Positions 50,215 through 58,967 of a DNA stretch of 64,000 nt are shown one piece after another. Numbering within the stretch: position 1 is the first letter of the stretch; every line of letters starts with the position of its first letter. The stretch comes from Hymenobacter chitinivorans DSM 11115. Its GTDB lineage: Bacteria > Bacteroidota > Bacteroidia > Cytophagales > Hymenobacteraceae. The notes under the pieces are model-generated. The model was not told the origin of the DNA and did not search any database. It saw only the letters and a list, made by a program, of their open reading frames with translations. Location of the stretch: positions 682,001-746,000 of the forward strand of contig NZ_PGFA01000002.1 in NCBI RefSeq assembly GCF_002797555.1. Direction: 5' to 3'. The position numbers and the translations under genes are program-made.

Positions 50215-51489
50215 TTACCCGATCTTGCTGAAGCCGCAGTAGCTGTGCAGCACTTCGGGCAAGTGAATCCCGTCCTCGGCCTGGTTGTTTTCCAGCAGGG
50301 CGGCCACGATGCGGGGCAGGGCCAGGGCCGAGCCGTTGAGCGTGTGCAGGAGCTGCATCTTGTTATTTTCGCCGCGGTAGCGCAGCTTGAGGCGGTTGGC
50401 CTGGTAGGTTTCGAAGTTCGAAGCCGAGCTTACTTCCAGCCACCGGCCCTGGGCCGCGCTCCACACTTCCAGGTCAAAAGTTAGGGCCGAGGTGAAGCCC
50501 ATGTCGCCGCCGCAGAGGCGCAGCACGCGGTAGGGGAGGCCCAGCTTCTGCAGCAGCCCTTCGATGTGGGCCACCATGCCTTCCAGGGCCTCGTAGCTTT
50601 TCTCGGGCTCGGTAATCTGCACGATTTCCACCTTGTCGAACTGGTGCAGGCGGTTGAGGCCGCGCACGTGGGCGCCCCAGGAGCCGGCCTCGCGGCGGAA
50701 GCAGGGCGTGTAGCCGGCATTGCGGATCGGCAGCTTCTCGGCGGCAATGATTTCGTTGCGGTAGAGGTTGGTAATGGGCACCTCGGCCGTCGGAATCAGG
50801 TATAAGTCGTCGGCCGTGGAGTGGTACATCTGGCCTTCCTTGTCGGGCAGCTGGCCCGTGCCGTAGCCGCTGGCCTCGTTGACCAGAATCGGGGGCTGAA
50901 TTTCGGTGTAGCCGGCGTTGCGGGCTTCGTCGAGGAAAAAGTTGATCAACGCGCGCTGCAACCGGGCTCCCTGGCCTTTGTATACTGGAAAGCCCGCGCC
51001 GGTAATCTTGTTGCCCAGGGCAAAGTCGATGATGTCGTACTGCTCAATCAGGTCCCAGTGGGGTTTGGCGCCGGCGGCCAGTTCGGGCTTCTGGCCCACT
51101 TCGCGCACCACCTCGTTGTCGTCGGCCGAGCGGCCTTCGGGTACGCTGCTGTGGGGCACGTTGGGCAGCTTATAGAGCAGTTGCTGCAAGCCTTCCTCCA
51201 CCTGCACCAGTTCGTCGGAATGGGTCTTGGTGAGCTGCTTGAGCTCGGCGGTGCGGGCCTTCAGGGTTTCGGCCCCGGCTTTGTCGCCGCTTTTCATCAG
51301 GCCCCCGATCTGCCGGGCCAGGTCGTTGGCTTCGGCCTGGGCCTGGTCGTGCTCGGTTTGCAGCTGCTTGCGGCGCTGGTCCAGGTTCAGGATGGCGGAA
51401 ACGTCGGCCTCCGCGGTTTTATAGTGTCTTTTGGCCAGGCCAGCCAGGACCAGCTCGGTATTGTCTCGCAGAACAGAAACTTGCAGCAT
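50215..51489 (-). CDS. serS: Seryl-tRNA synthetase
   Basis: 424 aa class II synthetase. The N-terminal coiled-coil tRNA-binding arm (residues 30-105, LDQRRKQLQTEHDQAQAEAN) is followed by class II motifs 2 (CFRREAGSWG with AHVRGLNRLHQFDKVE) and 3 (LNGSALALPRIVAALLENNQ). The start is ATG 51489 (MLQVSVLRDN). It has its own promoter at 51519 and a shared terminator. Confidence 0.97.
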   Translation of the reverse strand: MLQVSVLRDNTELVLAGLAKRHYKTAEADVSAILNLDQRRKQLQTEHDQAQAEANDLARQIGGLMKSGDKAGAETLKARTAELKQLTKTHSDELVQVEEGLQQLLYKLPNVPHSSVPEGRSADDNEVVREVGQKPELAAGAKPHWDLIEQYDIIDFALGNKITGAGFPVYKGQGARLQRALINFFLDEARNAGYTEIQPPILVNEASGYGTGQLPDKEGQMYHSTADDLYLIPTAEVPITNLYRNEIIAAEKLPIRNAGYTPCFRREAGSWGAHVRGLNRLHQFDKVEIVQITEPEKSYEALEGMVAHIEGLLQKLGLPYRVLRLCGGDMGFTSALTFDLEVWSAAQGRWLEVSSASNFETYQANRLKLRYRGENNKMQLLHTLNGSALALPRIVAALLENNQAEDGIHLPEVLHSYCGFSKIG

Positions 51490-51518
51490 AAGGCAGAAAA
51501 CGCGGTTTTGAACAAGGG

Positions 51519-51526
51519 CAAAAGTA
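51519..51526 (-). promoter_or_regulatory. -7 promoter element of serS
   Basis: TACTTTTG on the minus strand matches TAnnTTTG exactly, 29 nt before the ATG. No TTG at -33. Confidence 0.55.
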
Positions 51527-51936
51527 GGTTTTTTTGAATAGGCTTTCGGATAAAAACACGATTGGGTCCGCCCGGCAACCTAAAACGAAGTTTGCCGGTA
51601 AGCAGCAATGCCACCCTTGCGGAGCCTGTTCGGAAGCGGCGGCTAGTTAGTTGGCAGGGCTTTGCACCAATCAGGTAAAAAAAATGTATCCCATTTGGCG
51701 GTTCGGGCGTATTACGCTAACATTGCGTAAGCAAGCCGGCCGCTGATGCCGGGCCCGCAGTCAGTTTCTATTGCGCACGGCCCGATTTATCTCCAGCGCC
51801 TCCCCCTCCTAATTACCCCGTTTCATTCCGAACTACTGTGCTTCGCGCCGCCCTGCGGCTGCTTTTGTCGCCCGGATTGGCCTGTGTTGCTTTGTGTCGG
51901 TTTTGCTCCGCCCGTTTTTTCTCCCAGTTTTAGTGT
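51527..51936 (+). other. Leader region of rho with a C-rich, G-poor stretch
   Basis: No gene is seen in these 410 nt. From about 51779 to 51838 the plus strand is C-rich and G-poor (about 26 C against 7 G in 60 nt), which is the composition of Rho-utilisation sites. In E. coli the rho gene is controlled by Rho-dependent attenuation in its leader; the same is possible here but is inference. No clear promoter was identified. Confidence 0.4.
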
Positions 51937-54114
51937 ATGTACAATATTGAAGAGTTGAAGGACCGTCTGCTTTCTGAATTGAAGGAAATAGCGGAAGAAC
52001 TGAACGTCGGTAACTTCAAAAAACTCAGCAAGCAGGATCTGATCTATAAGATTCTCGATCAGCAGGCCATCACGCCGGCCGACAAGCTCCCCAAAAAAGT
52101 GAAAACCGGGGACGACAAGCCCGCGGCGGCTGCGCCCCTGGCTTTCTCGGATGTGGCCGTGGCTACGGCTGCGCCCGAGCTGCCCGCCGCAGTAGCCGTG
52201 GCCCCCGCCCCGGCCCGCGCCAACTCCCGGGCCCCGCGCACGACGCCGCCCCGCCGCGATAATGGCGTAGCCCGCGCTACGGCCGCTGCAGCGGCTCCTG
52301 TGGCAGCTGCTGCGCCCGCGCCCGCGGTGCCCGCCGCCGTAGAAACTGCCGTAGCCGAGCCCGACGGTACCGCCCCTGACGCGGCCGCTCGCCCTATCAA
52401 ACCCTACCAGCGCCCCGAGCGCCGCAGCCGCTCCGAAGCCCGCAACCGGGCCGAAGAAGCCCCCGCGGCAATCGTGGCTCCGGAAACGGAAGGACAGAAT
52501 AATGCAAATGCAGAAGCAGCTGCTCCGGCCTCGGCTGAAGTGGCAGTAGCAGCTGCCCCCGAAACGGCCGTAGCTCCGGCCCCCATCATTTTCCGGGAGC
52601 CCCGTCCCGAGCAGGGCAATGGCCAAGCGCGCGAAGGCCGGGAAGACGGCCGGGAGCCCCGCAACTTCCGGGAAAACCGGGAGCCCCGCGAAAACCGCGA
52701 ACCACGAGAACCCCGCCCCGATGCGCCCCGCGAGTACCGCGCTGATGCCCCGCGCGAAGGCCGGGAAGGCCAGAACCGGGAAAACCGTGACCAGCGGGAG
52801 CCCCGCGCCCTGCGCGACTCGCCCCGGGAGCTACGGGAGCCCCGCCCCGAGCGGGAGGGCCGCGAAGGCCGCCGCGAAGACCGGTTTGCCGCCCGCGACC
52901 AGCAGCGGCAGCTGCGGCAGGGTGGGGAGCAACGCCAGTCCGGCGAGCCTCGTGTTCAGGGTGAGCAGGCTCAGCAGCAGCGCCCCCGCAACGATTTCGA
53001 CATTGTAATTCCCAGCGAAGGGACTCTGGAAATGATGCCCGACGGCGGCTACGGCTTCCTGCGGTCCCCTTTCTACAACTACCTCGCCTCGCCCGACGAC
53101 ATTTATGTGGCGCCCCAGCAGGTCAAGCAGTTTGCCCTGAAAGCCGGCGACACGGTGAAATGCACGATTCGGCCGCCCCGGGAAGGTGAAAAGTACTTCG
53201 CCCTGGTCGGTGTGGACAGCATCAACGGCCGCACGCTGGAGGAAGCCCGGGACCGTATCCCGTTCAGCAACCTGACCCCGCTCTTTGCCGAGGAGCGCCT
53301 GAAGCTCTCGACCAAGTCGAGCCAGCTCAGCACCCGGATTCTGGATTTGTTTGCCCCCATCGGCAAAGGCCAGCGCGGTTTGATTGTGGCTCAGCCCAAA
53401 ACCGGTAAAACGGTGCTGCTGCAGGAAATTGCCAACTCCATTTCCGAAAATCACCCCGAAGTCTACCTCATCATCCTGCTCATTGATGAACGCCCGGAAG
53501 AAGTAACGGACATGGCCCGCTCGGTGAAAGCCGAGGTGCTGAGCTCCACCTTCGACGAAACGGCCGACCGCCACGTCAAAATTGCCAGCATTGCCCTGGA
53601 AAAGGCCAAGCGCCTCGTGGAGTGCGGGCACGACGTGGTAATCCTGCTCGACTCGATTACCCGCCTGGCCCGCGCCTACAACACGGTGCAGCCGGCTTCG
53701 GGCAAGATTCTCTCGGGTGGTGTGGATGCCAACGCCCTGCACAAGCCCAAGCGCTTCTTCGGCGCGGCCCGCAACGTGGAAAATGGCGGCTCGCTGACCA
53801 TTATTGCCACGGCCCTGATTGAAACCGGCTCCAAGATGGACGAGGTTATCTTCGAGGAATTCAAAGGCACCGGTAACATGGAACTACAGCTGGACCGTAA
53901 GCTGGCCAACAAGCGTATTTTCCCGGCCATCGACGTGCCGGCTTCCGGTACCCGCCGCGAAGACCTGCTCATGAGCCGCGACGAGCTGAACCGCATCTGG
54001 GTGCTGCGCAAATTCATGGCCGACATGACCGCCTCGGAGGCCATGGAGTTCTTGAAGGACCGTATGAAAGGCACCAAGGACAACGAGGAGTTCCTGCTGT
54101 CGATGAACGGCTAA
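51937..54114 (+). CDS. rho: Transcription termination factor Rho with a long disordered insert
   Basis: 725 aa hexameric RNA helicase; E. coli Rho has 419. The N-terminal Rho_N helices (MYNIEELKDRLLSELKEIAE) are followed by about 300 residues of low complexity: Ala/Pro-rich to about 220, then Arg/Glu/Pro repeats (REPRENREPREPRPDAPRE). The RNA-binding OB fold (EGTLEMMPDGGYGFLRS), Walker A (GLIVAQPKTGKTVLLQ, near residue 480), Walker B (DVVILLDSITRLARAYN) and the R/Q loops (SGGVDANALHKPKRFFGAAR) are intact. Disordered Rho inserts are known in Bacteroidota, where they affect condensation and termination. Confidence 0.97.
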   Translation: MYNIEELKDRLLSELKEIAEELNVGNFKKLSKQDLIYKILDQQAITPADKLPKKVKTGDDKPAAAAPLAFSDVAVATAAPELPAAVAVAPAPARANSRAPRTTPPRRDNGVARATAAAAAPVAAAAPAPAVPAAVETAVAEPDGTAPDAAARPIKPYQRPERRSRSEARNRAEEAPAAIVAPETEGQNNANAEAAAPASAEVAVAAAPETAVAPAPIIFREPRPEQGNGQAREGREDGREPRNFRENREPRENREPREPRPDAPREYRADAPREGREGQNRENRDQREPRALRDSPRELREPRPEREGREGRREDRFAARDQQRQLRQGGEQRQSGEPRVQGEQAQQQRPRNDFDIVIPSEGTLEMMPDGGYGFLRSPFYNYLASPDDIYVAPQQVKQFALKAGDTVKCTIRPPREGEKYFALVGVDSINGRTLEEARDRIPFSNLTPLFAEERLKLSTKSSQLSTRILDLFAPIGKGQRGLIVAQPKTGKTVLLQEIANSISENHPEVYLIILLIDERPEEVTDMARSVKAEVLSSTFDETADRHVKIASIALEKAKRLVECGHDVVILLDSITRLARAYNTVQPASGKILSGGVDANALHKPKRFFGAARNVENGGSLTIIATALIETGSKMDEVIFEEFKGTGNMELQLDRKLANKRIFPAIDVPASGTRREDLLMSRDELNRIWVLRKFMADMTASEAMEFLKDRMKGTKDNEEFLLSMNG

Positions 54115-54133
54115 GCCGGAATAGTATAGAGCC

Positions 54134-54170
54134 GAAAAAGCCAGTGAAACGACGTTTCACTGGCTTTTTC
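54134..54170 (+). terminator. Terminator after rho
   Basis: 17-bp perfect stem (54134-54150 with 54154-54170) with a 3-nt loop and T-run. Confidence 0.93.
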
Positions 54171-54228
54171 ATTTTATCCGGCCCAAACCTTTCCGTTCTT
54201 TACCGGTCTTAGAGCTTTGCTGAAAACT

Positions 54229-54882
54229 ATGGAACCAACGCCCGATCTGCCCGAAATCCTCTACATCTTCGACCCGCTCTGCGGCTGGTGCTACGGCATG
54301 AGCCCCGTGGTGGAGCGAATTCAAAACGAGTTTGCCGGCCGCCTGACCGTGTCGGTGCTGAGCGGGGGAATGGTTACGGGGGAGCACGTGGGCCCGATTC
54401 GTCAGGACTGGGACTACATCAGCGCGGCCCTGGAGCAAGTGGAGAAAGTAGCCGGCGTGCAGTTCGGGCCGGCTTTTCGGGCCCTTGGTGCCGAGGGCAG
54501 CCGCGTGCAGGATTCTGAGCCGCCGAGCCGGGCCCTGACCGTGTTCCGCCAGCTTGACTCCTATAATCAAACCGCCAGCTTTGCCCACGCGGTGCAGCAG
54601 GCCTATTTCGGCGAAGGCAAAGACCTCAACGACCCGGATACCTACGCCGTGCTGGCTGCCGACTTTGGTCTGAACGTGGCCGAGTTTCAGCGGCGCTGGG
54701 CGTTGCCCGAAACCGCTCAGGCCACGCGTCAGGAGTTTGCCGCCGTGGCCAAAATCGGGGTGCAGGGCTTCCCCACGACCATTCTGCGCATCGGCAACCA
54801 GGGCTACGTGCTGGCCCGCGGCTTCATGCCCTACGACGCCTTTGCCAGCAGCGTGGAGCAGGCTTTAGCGCAGGCGCAGTAG
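54229..54882 (+). CDS. DsbA family protein (FrnE-like)
   Basis: 217 aa without signal peptide, so cytosolic. Thioredoxin fold with the CxxC motif in FDPLCGWCYGMSP and the cis-Pro loop VQGFPTTILRIGNQG. The helical insert between them is of DsbA/FrnE type. FrnE-like proteins are disulfide isomerases in Deinococcus and are linked to oxidative-stress tolerance. The ATG at 54229 is preferred to a TTG at 54217. Confidence 0.88.
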   Translation: MEPTPDLPEILYIFDPLCGWCYGMSPVVERIQNEFAGRLTVSVLSGGMVTGEHVGPIRQDWDYISAALEQVEKVAGVQFGPAFRALGAEGSRVQDSEPPSRALTVFRQLDSYNQTASFAHAVQQAYFGEGKDLNDPDTYAVLAADFGLNVAEFQRRWALPETAQATRQEFAAVAKIGVQGFPTTILRIGNQGYVLARGFMPYDAFASSVEQALAQAQ

Positions 54883-54900
54883 GGCACGGGCACTGCGCGC

Positions 54901-55527
54901 CTACCCGCCGAAGCCGGGCAGGTGAACGACTTGCTTTTTGAGCGGCGACCAGGCAATGCGCTTCCGGTCTTCCTTGCCGACCAGGTACTGAAAGCTCACC
55001 GCGTCGGGGCGCTGGCGCAGGTCGTCCCAGGTGGGGCGGTCCAGCTCGCCGGGCGCGTAGGTTGCCTGCGGGCCCACGGCGGGCTGGCGGAAGTTGGCTT
55101 CGGCAAAAAAGGTGTTGAGGCGGCGGCGCACGAAGGCTTCACGCTCGGCCTGGGTGGCGGTGGCCGTTTTCATTTCGTACACCATTGAGGCTTCCAGGTC
55201 GCCGGGGCTGAGCATTTCGCGGAAAATAACCTGGCCGGCGGCATCGGTAATGGTAACCGACACCTCACCGCTGAGCACCGAAGTGCCCCGGAGCACGGCC
55301 GTAAACTGGTCGGGGGTGCCGGGAGCCGAAAATACGTGCCGGGCGCGCACCACTTTCAGCGTATCCGACTGGGCCGTGACCGAGCGGGCCCGGGTAGTAT
55401 CCAGGGGCTCGGCGGCCGTGGCGACGGAGTCGGTGGTGACGGCCGCACCGTTGTTCTGCGACGAATCGGTGGTGGAGCAGGCGGCTCCGGCAAGTAAAAG
55501 CAGAGAGGCAAAAGCAGCGTAGCGCAT
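54901..55527 (-). CDS. Hypothetical lipoprotein
   Basis: 208 aa. Signal MRYAAFASLLLLAGAAC with a lipobox-like end (AGAAC, not ideal). A Ser/Thr-rich spacer leads to FTAVLRGTSVLSGEVSVTIT, VIFREMLSPGDLEAS and a helical region (ATQAEREAFVRRRLNTFFAE). No known domain recognised. It converges with the FrnE gene. The frame is open further upstream, but the lipoprotein signal fixes the start at 55527. Confidence 0.72.
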   Translation of the reverse strand: MRYAAFASLLLLAGAACSTTDSSQNNGAAVTTDSVATAAEPLDTTRARSVTAQSDTLKVVRARHVFSAPGTPDQFTAVLRGTSVLSGEVSVTITDAAGQVIFREMLSPGDLEASMVYEMKTATATQAEREAFVRRRLNTFFAEANFRQPAVGPQATYAPGELDRPTWDDLRQRPDAVSFQYLVGKEDRKRIAWSPLKKQVVHLPGFGG

Positions 55528-55604
55528 TGTTCTGAAGTTTTTACCTGCCCAAATACGTGGTCCAGCAGGGTAGTGTTGAGGTGGGAACCAGCTCCGGCGG
55601 GCGG

Positions 55605-56489
55605 TTATCGGCCGGCAAGGGCCCAGAGTAGCATCAGCACAAACGCCGCACTCAGGCACAGCGACGATACCTGGTTCATGCGCATGGTATGCTCGAAGTC
55701 GGCGGCGGCGGGGCGGAGCCACACGGCCCAGGCCCAGCGTCCAAAGAGCACCACCACGGGCCCGGTGGCCACCAGAAAAATAAGCAGGTTGCGAATTTCG
55801 TGGCGCTGCCAATAAGTGAAACCCAGCAGCAAGGCCCCGCTCAGCAAGCCCACGGCGGCAAAGACGAACGTGCCGCGCAAACCCAGCCACAGGCTCAGCG
55901 TCAGGTCGCCGCGCTGCCGGTCTTCCTGGTGCTGGTATACCTGGGTAAGCGGGTAAGAGCCGCACAAAAACAGCGTACTGACCAGGGCCAGCAGCAGGTT
56001 GGTTGGCTCCAAAATAGCCGCAGGAGTGGCGCCGGCGCCGACCTGCGTCATAAGGAACGTGTAGGCGCCCTGAAAAACGACGACGACGAAGGTGCTCAGA
56101 AACGGGTATTTCTTGAGCCGGATACCCTCGTAGCTGTAGGCTTTCGAAATAAGCAGGTACACGGCCACCAGGGCCGCAAACAGCGGCGACAAAAGCCAGC
56201 CGCCCAGCACGGCTAGCGCGTCGAAGAGCCAGACCAGGTGAATCAGCTCCTCCGACACCTTCGGCGGCTGTTTCAGGCCCCCAATGCTGCCCTCGTCCCG
56301 GTCGTAGTAGGAGTTGTAGCCGTTTGAGGCCGGATACGCCAGCAGGTGCAGCACCACGAACACACCCAGGGCCCGGACGCCGTCCACGGCCCGGGGCAGC
56401 GCGCTCAGCCCAAACCAGTAAACGGGCATCAGGTACACGGAAAAGGGGATGCGCAGCAAGGGCAGCGCCCGGCGGTAAGCAAGCAGCAT
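55605..56489 (-). CDS. UbiA family prenyltransferase
   Basis: 294 aa integral membrane enzyme with about eight hydrophobic helices. The first Asp-rich motif reads NGYNSYYDRDEGS (N/DxxxD type), and a second is QVYQHQEDRQRGD. UbiA proteins attach prenyl chains to aromatic rings, as in quinone, heme or carotenoid-related synthesis. The acceptor cannot be told. It is 17 nt downstream of a methyltransferase gene, a pairing that fits quinone or polyprenoid modification. Start at 56489 follows a TACATTTG box by 4 nt, again a leaderless arrangement. Confidence 0.85.
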   Translation of the reverse strand: MLLAYRRALPLLRIPFSVYLMPVYWFGLSALPRAVDGVRALGVFVVLHLLAYPASNGYNSYYDRDEGSIGGLKQPPKVSEELIHLVWLFDALAVLGGWLLSPLFAALVAVYLLISKAYSYEGIRLKKYPFLSTFVVVVFQGAYTFLMTQVGAGATPAAILEPTNLLLALVSTLFLCGSYPLTQVYQHQEDRQRGDLTLSLWLGLRGTFVFAAVGLLSGALLLGFTYWQRHEIRNLLIFLVATGPVVVLFGRWAWAVWLRPAAADFEHTMRMNQVSSLCLSAAFVLMLLWALAGR

Positions 56490-56493
56490 GGGG

Positions 56494-56501
56494 CAAATGT
56501 A
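56494..56501 (-). promoter_or_regulatory. Internal -7 element before the UbiA gene, leaderless spacing
   Basis: TACATTTG on the minus strand, four bases before the ATG at 56489, lying in the short gap after the methyltransferase stop codon. Confidence 0.55.
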
Positions 56502-56506
56502 GGATT

Positions 56507-57313
56507 CTAGGCCAATACCCGCTTTTGCCACGGCCGGCCAATCAGATAGGTCACCTCGGGGCCCCAGCGGTGGCGCACTTTGCCGGCCTGCCACTCGAAG
56601 CGCTGCTCAGGGTCGGCGCGGCGGGCCAGGGCCAGCAGCTGCGCGGGCGGGTACATGCGCAGAATCGACACGGTACCGTCCCAGATAGTAAAGAGCGGAA
56701 TCAGGGGAATCAGGTAAGTAAATACCAGTCGGCTCAGGCTAAACGGGCGGATAAAGGGGGTAATCAGCAGCTGAGCCACGGGCAGCACCGTCCAGGCCAG
56801 CAGAATTTCCAGCCAGTGCTTGCCCGCGCCCTCAAACACGCCAATACCCGCGTTCTGGCGCACGGCATCGGCCAGCAGGGCTTCGGCGGCAGCGGGGGAG
56901 AAGTGGTGGAAGGCGGAGAATATCGTGCGAAACCCCGGCAGGGTGGACGGCACGGCCAAGGCATTCACGGGAGTGGGCTCGAAGTCAATGGCCGGGGTGT
57001 TGCGCCGGGCCAGCAGCTGCCAGGCGGCGGGCTGGGGGTACAAGTCGGTGAGCGTGACGCGCAGCTGGTGCAGCTCCGGATACTGCCGCAGGGCCAGCGT
57101 AACGCCCTCGGTGCCGCCCCCGGCCCCGGCGCCCAGCTCCACCAGCCGCTGTTGCCCCGTGGCTTGCAGCGCCGCCCGCAGCAGCGGCACGATGGGCTGA
57201 TACGTGTTCAGGGCGCTGATCATAAAGCGCAGGTAGTCCATCATGCCGGCCCGGATGACGCCCGGAAACCAGGGCAGGTCCTCAAATTCGAATAGCTGGA
57301 GGCGAAGTTTCAC
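56507..57313 (-). CDS. Class I SAM-dependent methyltransferase
   Basis: 268 aa. SAM-binding motif LVELGAGAGGGTEGVTLAL, acidic strand end VTLTDLYPQP and TIFSAFHHFSPAAAEALLAD. A hydrophobic stretch (LEILLAWTVLPVAQLLITPF and SLSRLVFTYLIPLIPLFTIW) in the C-terminal third suggests membrane association. The pairing with UbiA hints at quinone or polyprenoid methylation; the exact substrate is unknown. Confidence 0.82.
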   Translation of the reverse strand: MKLRLQLFEFEDLPWFPGVIRAGMMDYLRFMISALNTYQPIVPLLRAALQATGQQRLVELGAGAGGGTEGVTLALRQYPELHQLRVTLTDLYPQPAAWQLLARRNTPAIDFEPTPVNALAVPSTLPGFRTIFSAFHHFSPAAAEALLADAVRQNAGIGVFEGAGKHWLEILLAWTVLPVAQLLITPFIRPFSLSRLVFTYLIPLIPLFTIWDGTVSILRMYPPAQLLALARRADPEQRFEWQAGKVRHRWGPEVTYLIGRPWQKRVLA

Positions 57314-57413
57314 CCAAGTAAGTACGAGGAAAAACGTTGGTTAGCCGAAGCACCGTAGCCGCTGAATTCGCCGGAATTCAATAAGTACGGTTGAAATGCC
57401 CTGAGCGGCAGCT

Positions 57414-57890
57414 TCACTGGGCACGGAGGTAGCGGCGGTTAGCCCAGAACACAACTGGGTACGCGGCCCCCATCCAAGGCCAGCACACCTGAACGAGCCG
57501 CAACAACCAGTCGAATGTTCCCTCCGACGTGCCCATTCTTACCACCCGGGCTGTGGCAACTACTCCAACAAGGACGGCAATAGTAAGGCTGCCTGCCAAA
57601 TCGACCCGCCTGGTGCTGGCTGCCCGAATGGCCGTCCGGATGCGCAGCCACCAAAGCGCAGCCAACAAGCCCAGGGAAGCCGGCCAGGAAAGCCAACTGG
57701 CCAGCATCATAACTACCAGGTATTGGTTCAGGTCCAGCTTATCAATGGTAAAGCCTAGCATGTCGGAATTGATAAGCATAAACCCGATGCTTCCTAATGC
57801 AAGAATCAGCAGCCACTGCGCCACAGCAGCCCCAAAAAGAGAAGTTAAGGCGACAATACGACCTTGCCCAACAGTGGATGGCAACAGCAT
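57414..57890 (-). CDS. Hypothetical membrane protein
   Basis: 158 aa with four probable helices (ALTSLFGAAVAQWLLILALG, LNQYLVVMMLASWLSWPASLG, LAGSLTIAVLVGVVATARVV, VCWPWMGAAYPVVFWA). No domain recognised. Divergent from the membrane protein/regulator operon at 58002. Confidence is moderate because the frame has few distinguishing marks, but the hydrophobic pattern and codon use look like a real gene. Confidence 0.55.
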   Translation of the reverse strand: MLLPSTVGQGRIVALTSLFGAAVAQWLLILALGSIGFMLINSDMLGFTIDKLDLNQYLVVMMLASWLSWPASLGLLAALWWLRIRTAIRAASTRRVDLAGSLTIAVLVGVVATARVVRMGTSEGTFDWLLRLVQVCWPWMGAAYPVVFWANRRYLRAQ

Positions 57891-57948
57891 GAGTGAGGCA
57901 GCGCTAAGTGACGACCAACTTTTAATTGGGGGTTGATGCGGAATAACC

Positions 57949-57978
57949 TTGCATTGTAACCCCGCGTTGTTAGCTTTG
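57949..57978 (+). promoter_or_regulatory. Promoter of the membrane protein/winged-helix operon
   Basis: TTG (57949-57951) and TAGCTTTG (57971-57978) are 19 nt apart: an ideal promoter. The start codon is at 58002. Confidence 0.75.
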
Positions 57979-57988
57979 CACTACAAAG
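57974..57988. promoter_or_regulatory. Inferred operator CTTTG-N5-CAAAG overlapping the -7 box
   Basis: An inverted repeat with 5-nt arms and a 5-nt spacer. The same arrangement occurs at 58969-58983 before the DUF4173 gene. Binding would block the -7 box. Confidence 0.55.
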
Positions 57989-58001
57989 TGCTCTGAAAGA
58001 C

Positions 58002-58655
58002 ATGAAGCCAGCTACCGATCCACTTGCTCAACTCACCGAGATTCGCGCCATCATGGAGCGGTCTTCCCGCTTCTTGTCGCTCAGTGGCCTGTCGGGGGTG
58101 GGAGCAGGCGTGGTAGCCCTGGCCGGCACTGGTTTGGGCCACTGGTACTTGCAAACCCACTACGGCGAGCAGGGCTTTCTGCGCCTGGTGGAAGGCTCCA
58201 CGGCCGAGCGGCAGGCGGCTTACCCTTTTCTGCTGGGCCTGGCCATCGGCATGATTGGGCTGGCGTTGCTGGTAGCCTTCTACTTCACTCACCGTCGGGC
58301 CACGCAGGAAGGCCGGACCCTGTGGGATGCGCCGGCCCGCCGGTTGCTGCTGAGCCTGGCGTTGCCCCTGGTGGCCGGGGGCTTGTTCTGCACTGGGTTG
58401 TATATTCGCGGCGCGGCGTCGTTCGTGGTGCCGGGGCTGCTGTTGTTTTACGGCCTGGCCCTGCTCAACGCCAGCAAATATACCCTTGATGAAATCCGGC
58501 TGCTGGGCCTTACCCAGATGGCTCTGGGCCTGGTGGCAATCCTGCTGCCCGGCTGGGGCCTGATTTTCTTCGCCCTGGGTTTTGGGCTGGGCCATATCGG
58601 CTACGGCTTACTCATGTACAACCGCTACGAACGGGCGCCTCGGCCTACGCTGTGA
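58002..58655 (+). CDS. Hypothetical membrane protein coupled to a winged-helix regulator
   Basis: 217 aa with five or six hydrophobic helices (residues 27-50, 72-98, 110-140, 143-160, 170-200). Start ATG 58002 is 24 nt after a perfect promoter. Function unknown; similar proteins are often found directly before small winged-helix regulators, and the stop codon overlaps the regulator's start by 4 nt, indicating translational coupling. It may sense a signal for the regulator, but that is inference. Confidence 0.8.
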   Translation: MKPATDPLAQLTEIRAIMERSSRFLSLSGLSGVGAGVVALAGTGLGHWYLQTHYGEQGFLRLVEGSTAERQAAYPFLLGLAIGMIGLALLVAFYFTHRRATQEGRTLWDAPARRLLLSLALPLVAGGLFCTGLYIRGAASFVVPGLLLFYGLALLNASKYTLDEIRLLGLTQMALGLVAILLPGWGLIFFALGFGLGHIGYGLLMYNRYERAPRPTL

Positions 58656-58951
58656 AACACCTCATCCATACGCTCAATAAGGCTTTCGACAACCGGGTGC
58701 GGTTGGGCGTCATGGCAGTGCTCATGGCCAATGAATCCGTGAGCTTTAATGAGCTGAAAGACGCCCTCGACCTGACCGACGGCAACCTGGCCAGCCACGT
58801 GTCGGCCCTGGAAAAAGCGGGCTACGTGCTGGTCAACAAGCAGTTTGTGGGCAAGAAGCCCAACACCACGTATCAGGCTTCTGCCGAAGGCAAAACGGCG
58901 TTTCAGGACCATTTAACGGCTTTGGAAAAATTGCTGCGCGGCTCGGCGTAG
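58652..58951 (+). CDS. Winged-helix transcriptional regulator (HTH_34/MarR-like)
   Basis: 99 aa. Complete small winged helix: FDNRVRLGVMAVLMANESVS, FNELKDALDLTDGNLASHVS, ALEKAGYVLVNKQFVGKKPN and a final helix (DHLTALEKLLRG). Start is the GTG at 58652, which overlaps the preceding stop (GTGA). The same CTTTG-N5-CAAAG palindrome occurs before its own operon and before the next operon, so it is the likely binder at both. Confidence 0.9.
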   Translation: MKHLIHTLNKAFDNRVRLGVMAVLMANESVSFNELKDALDLTDGNLASHVSALEKAGYVLVNKQFVGKKPNTTYQASAEGKTAFQDHLTALEKLLRGSA

Positions 58952-58967
58952 TTTTTTTTGTCTTTAT

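Noticed and set aside
55528..56541. Upstream extension of the lipoprotein gene at 54901-55527
   Set aside because: It is antisense-free but lies in another frame through the UbiA gene; the lipoprotein signal at 55527 gives the true start.
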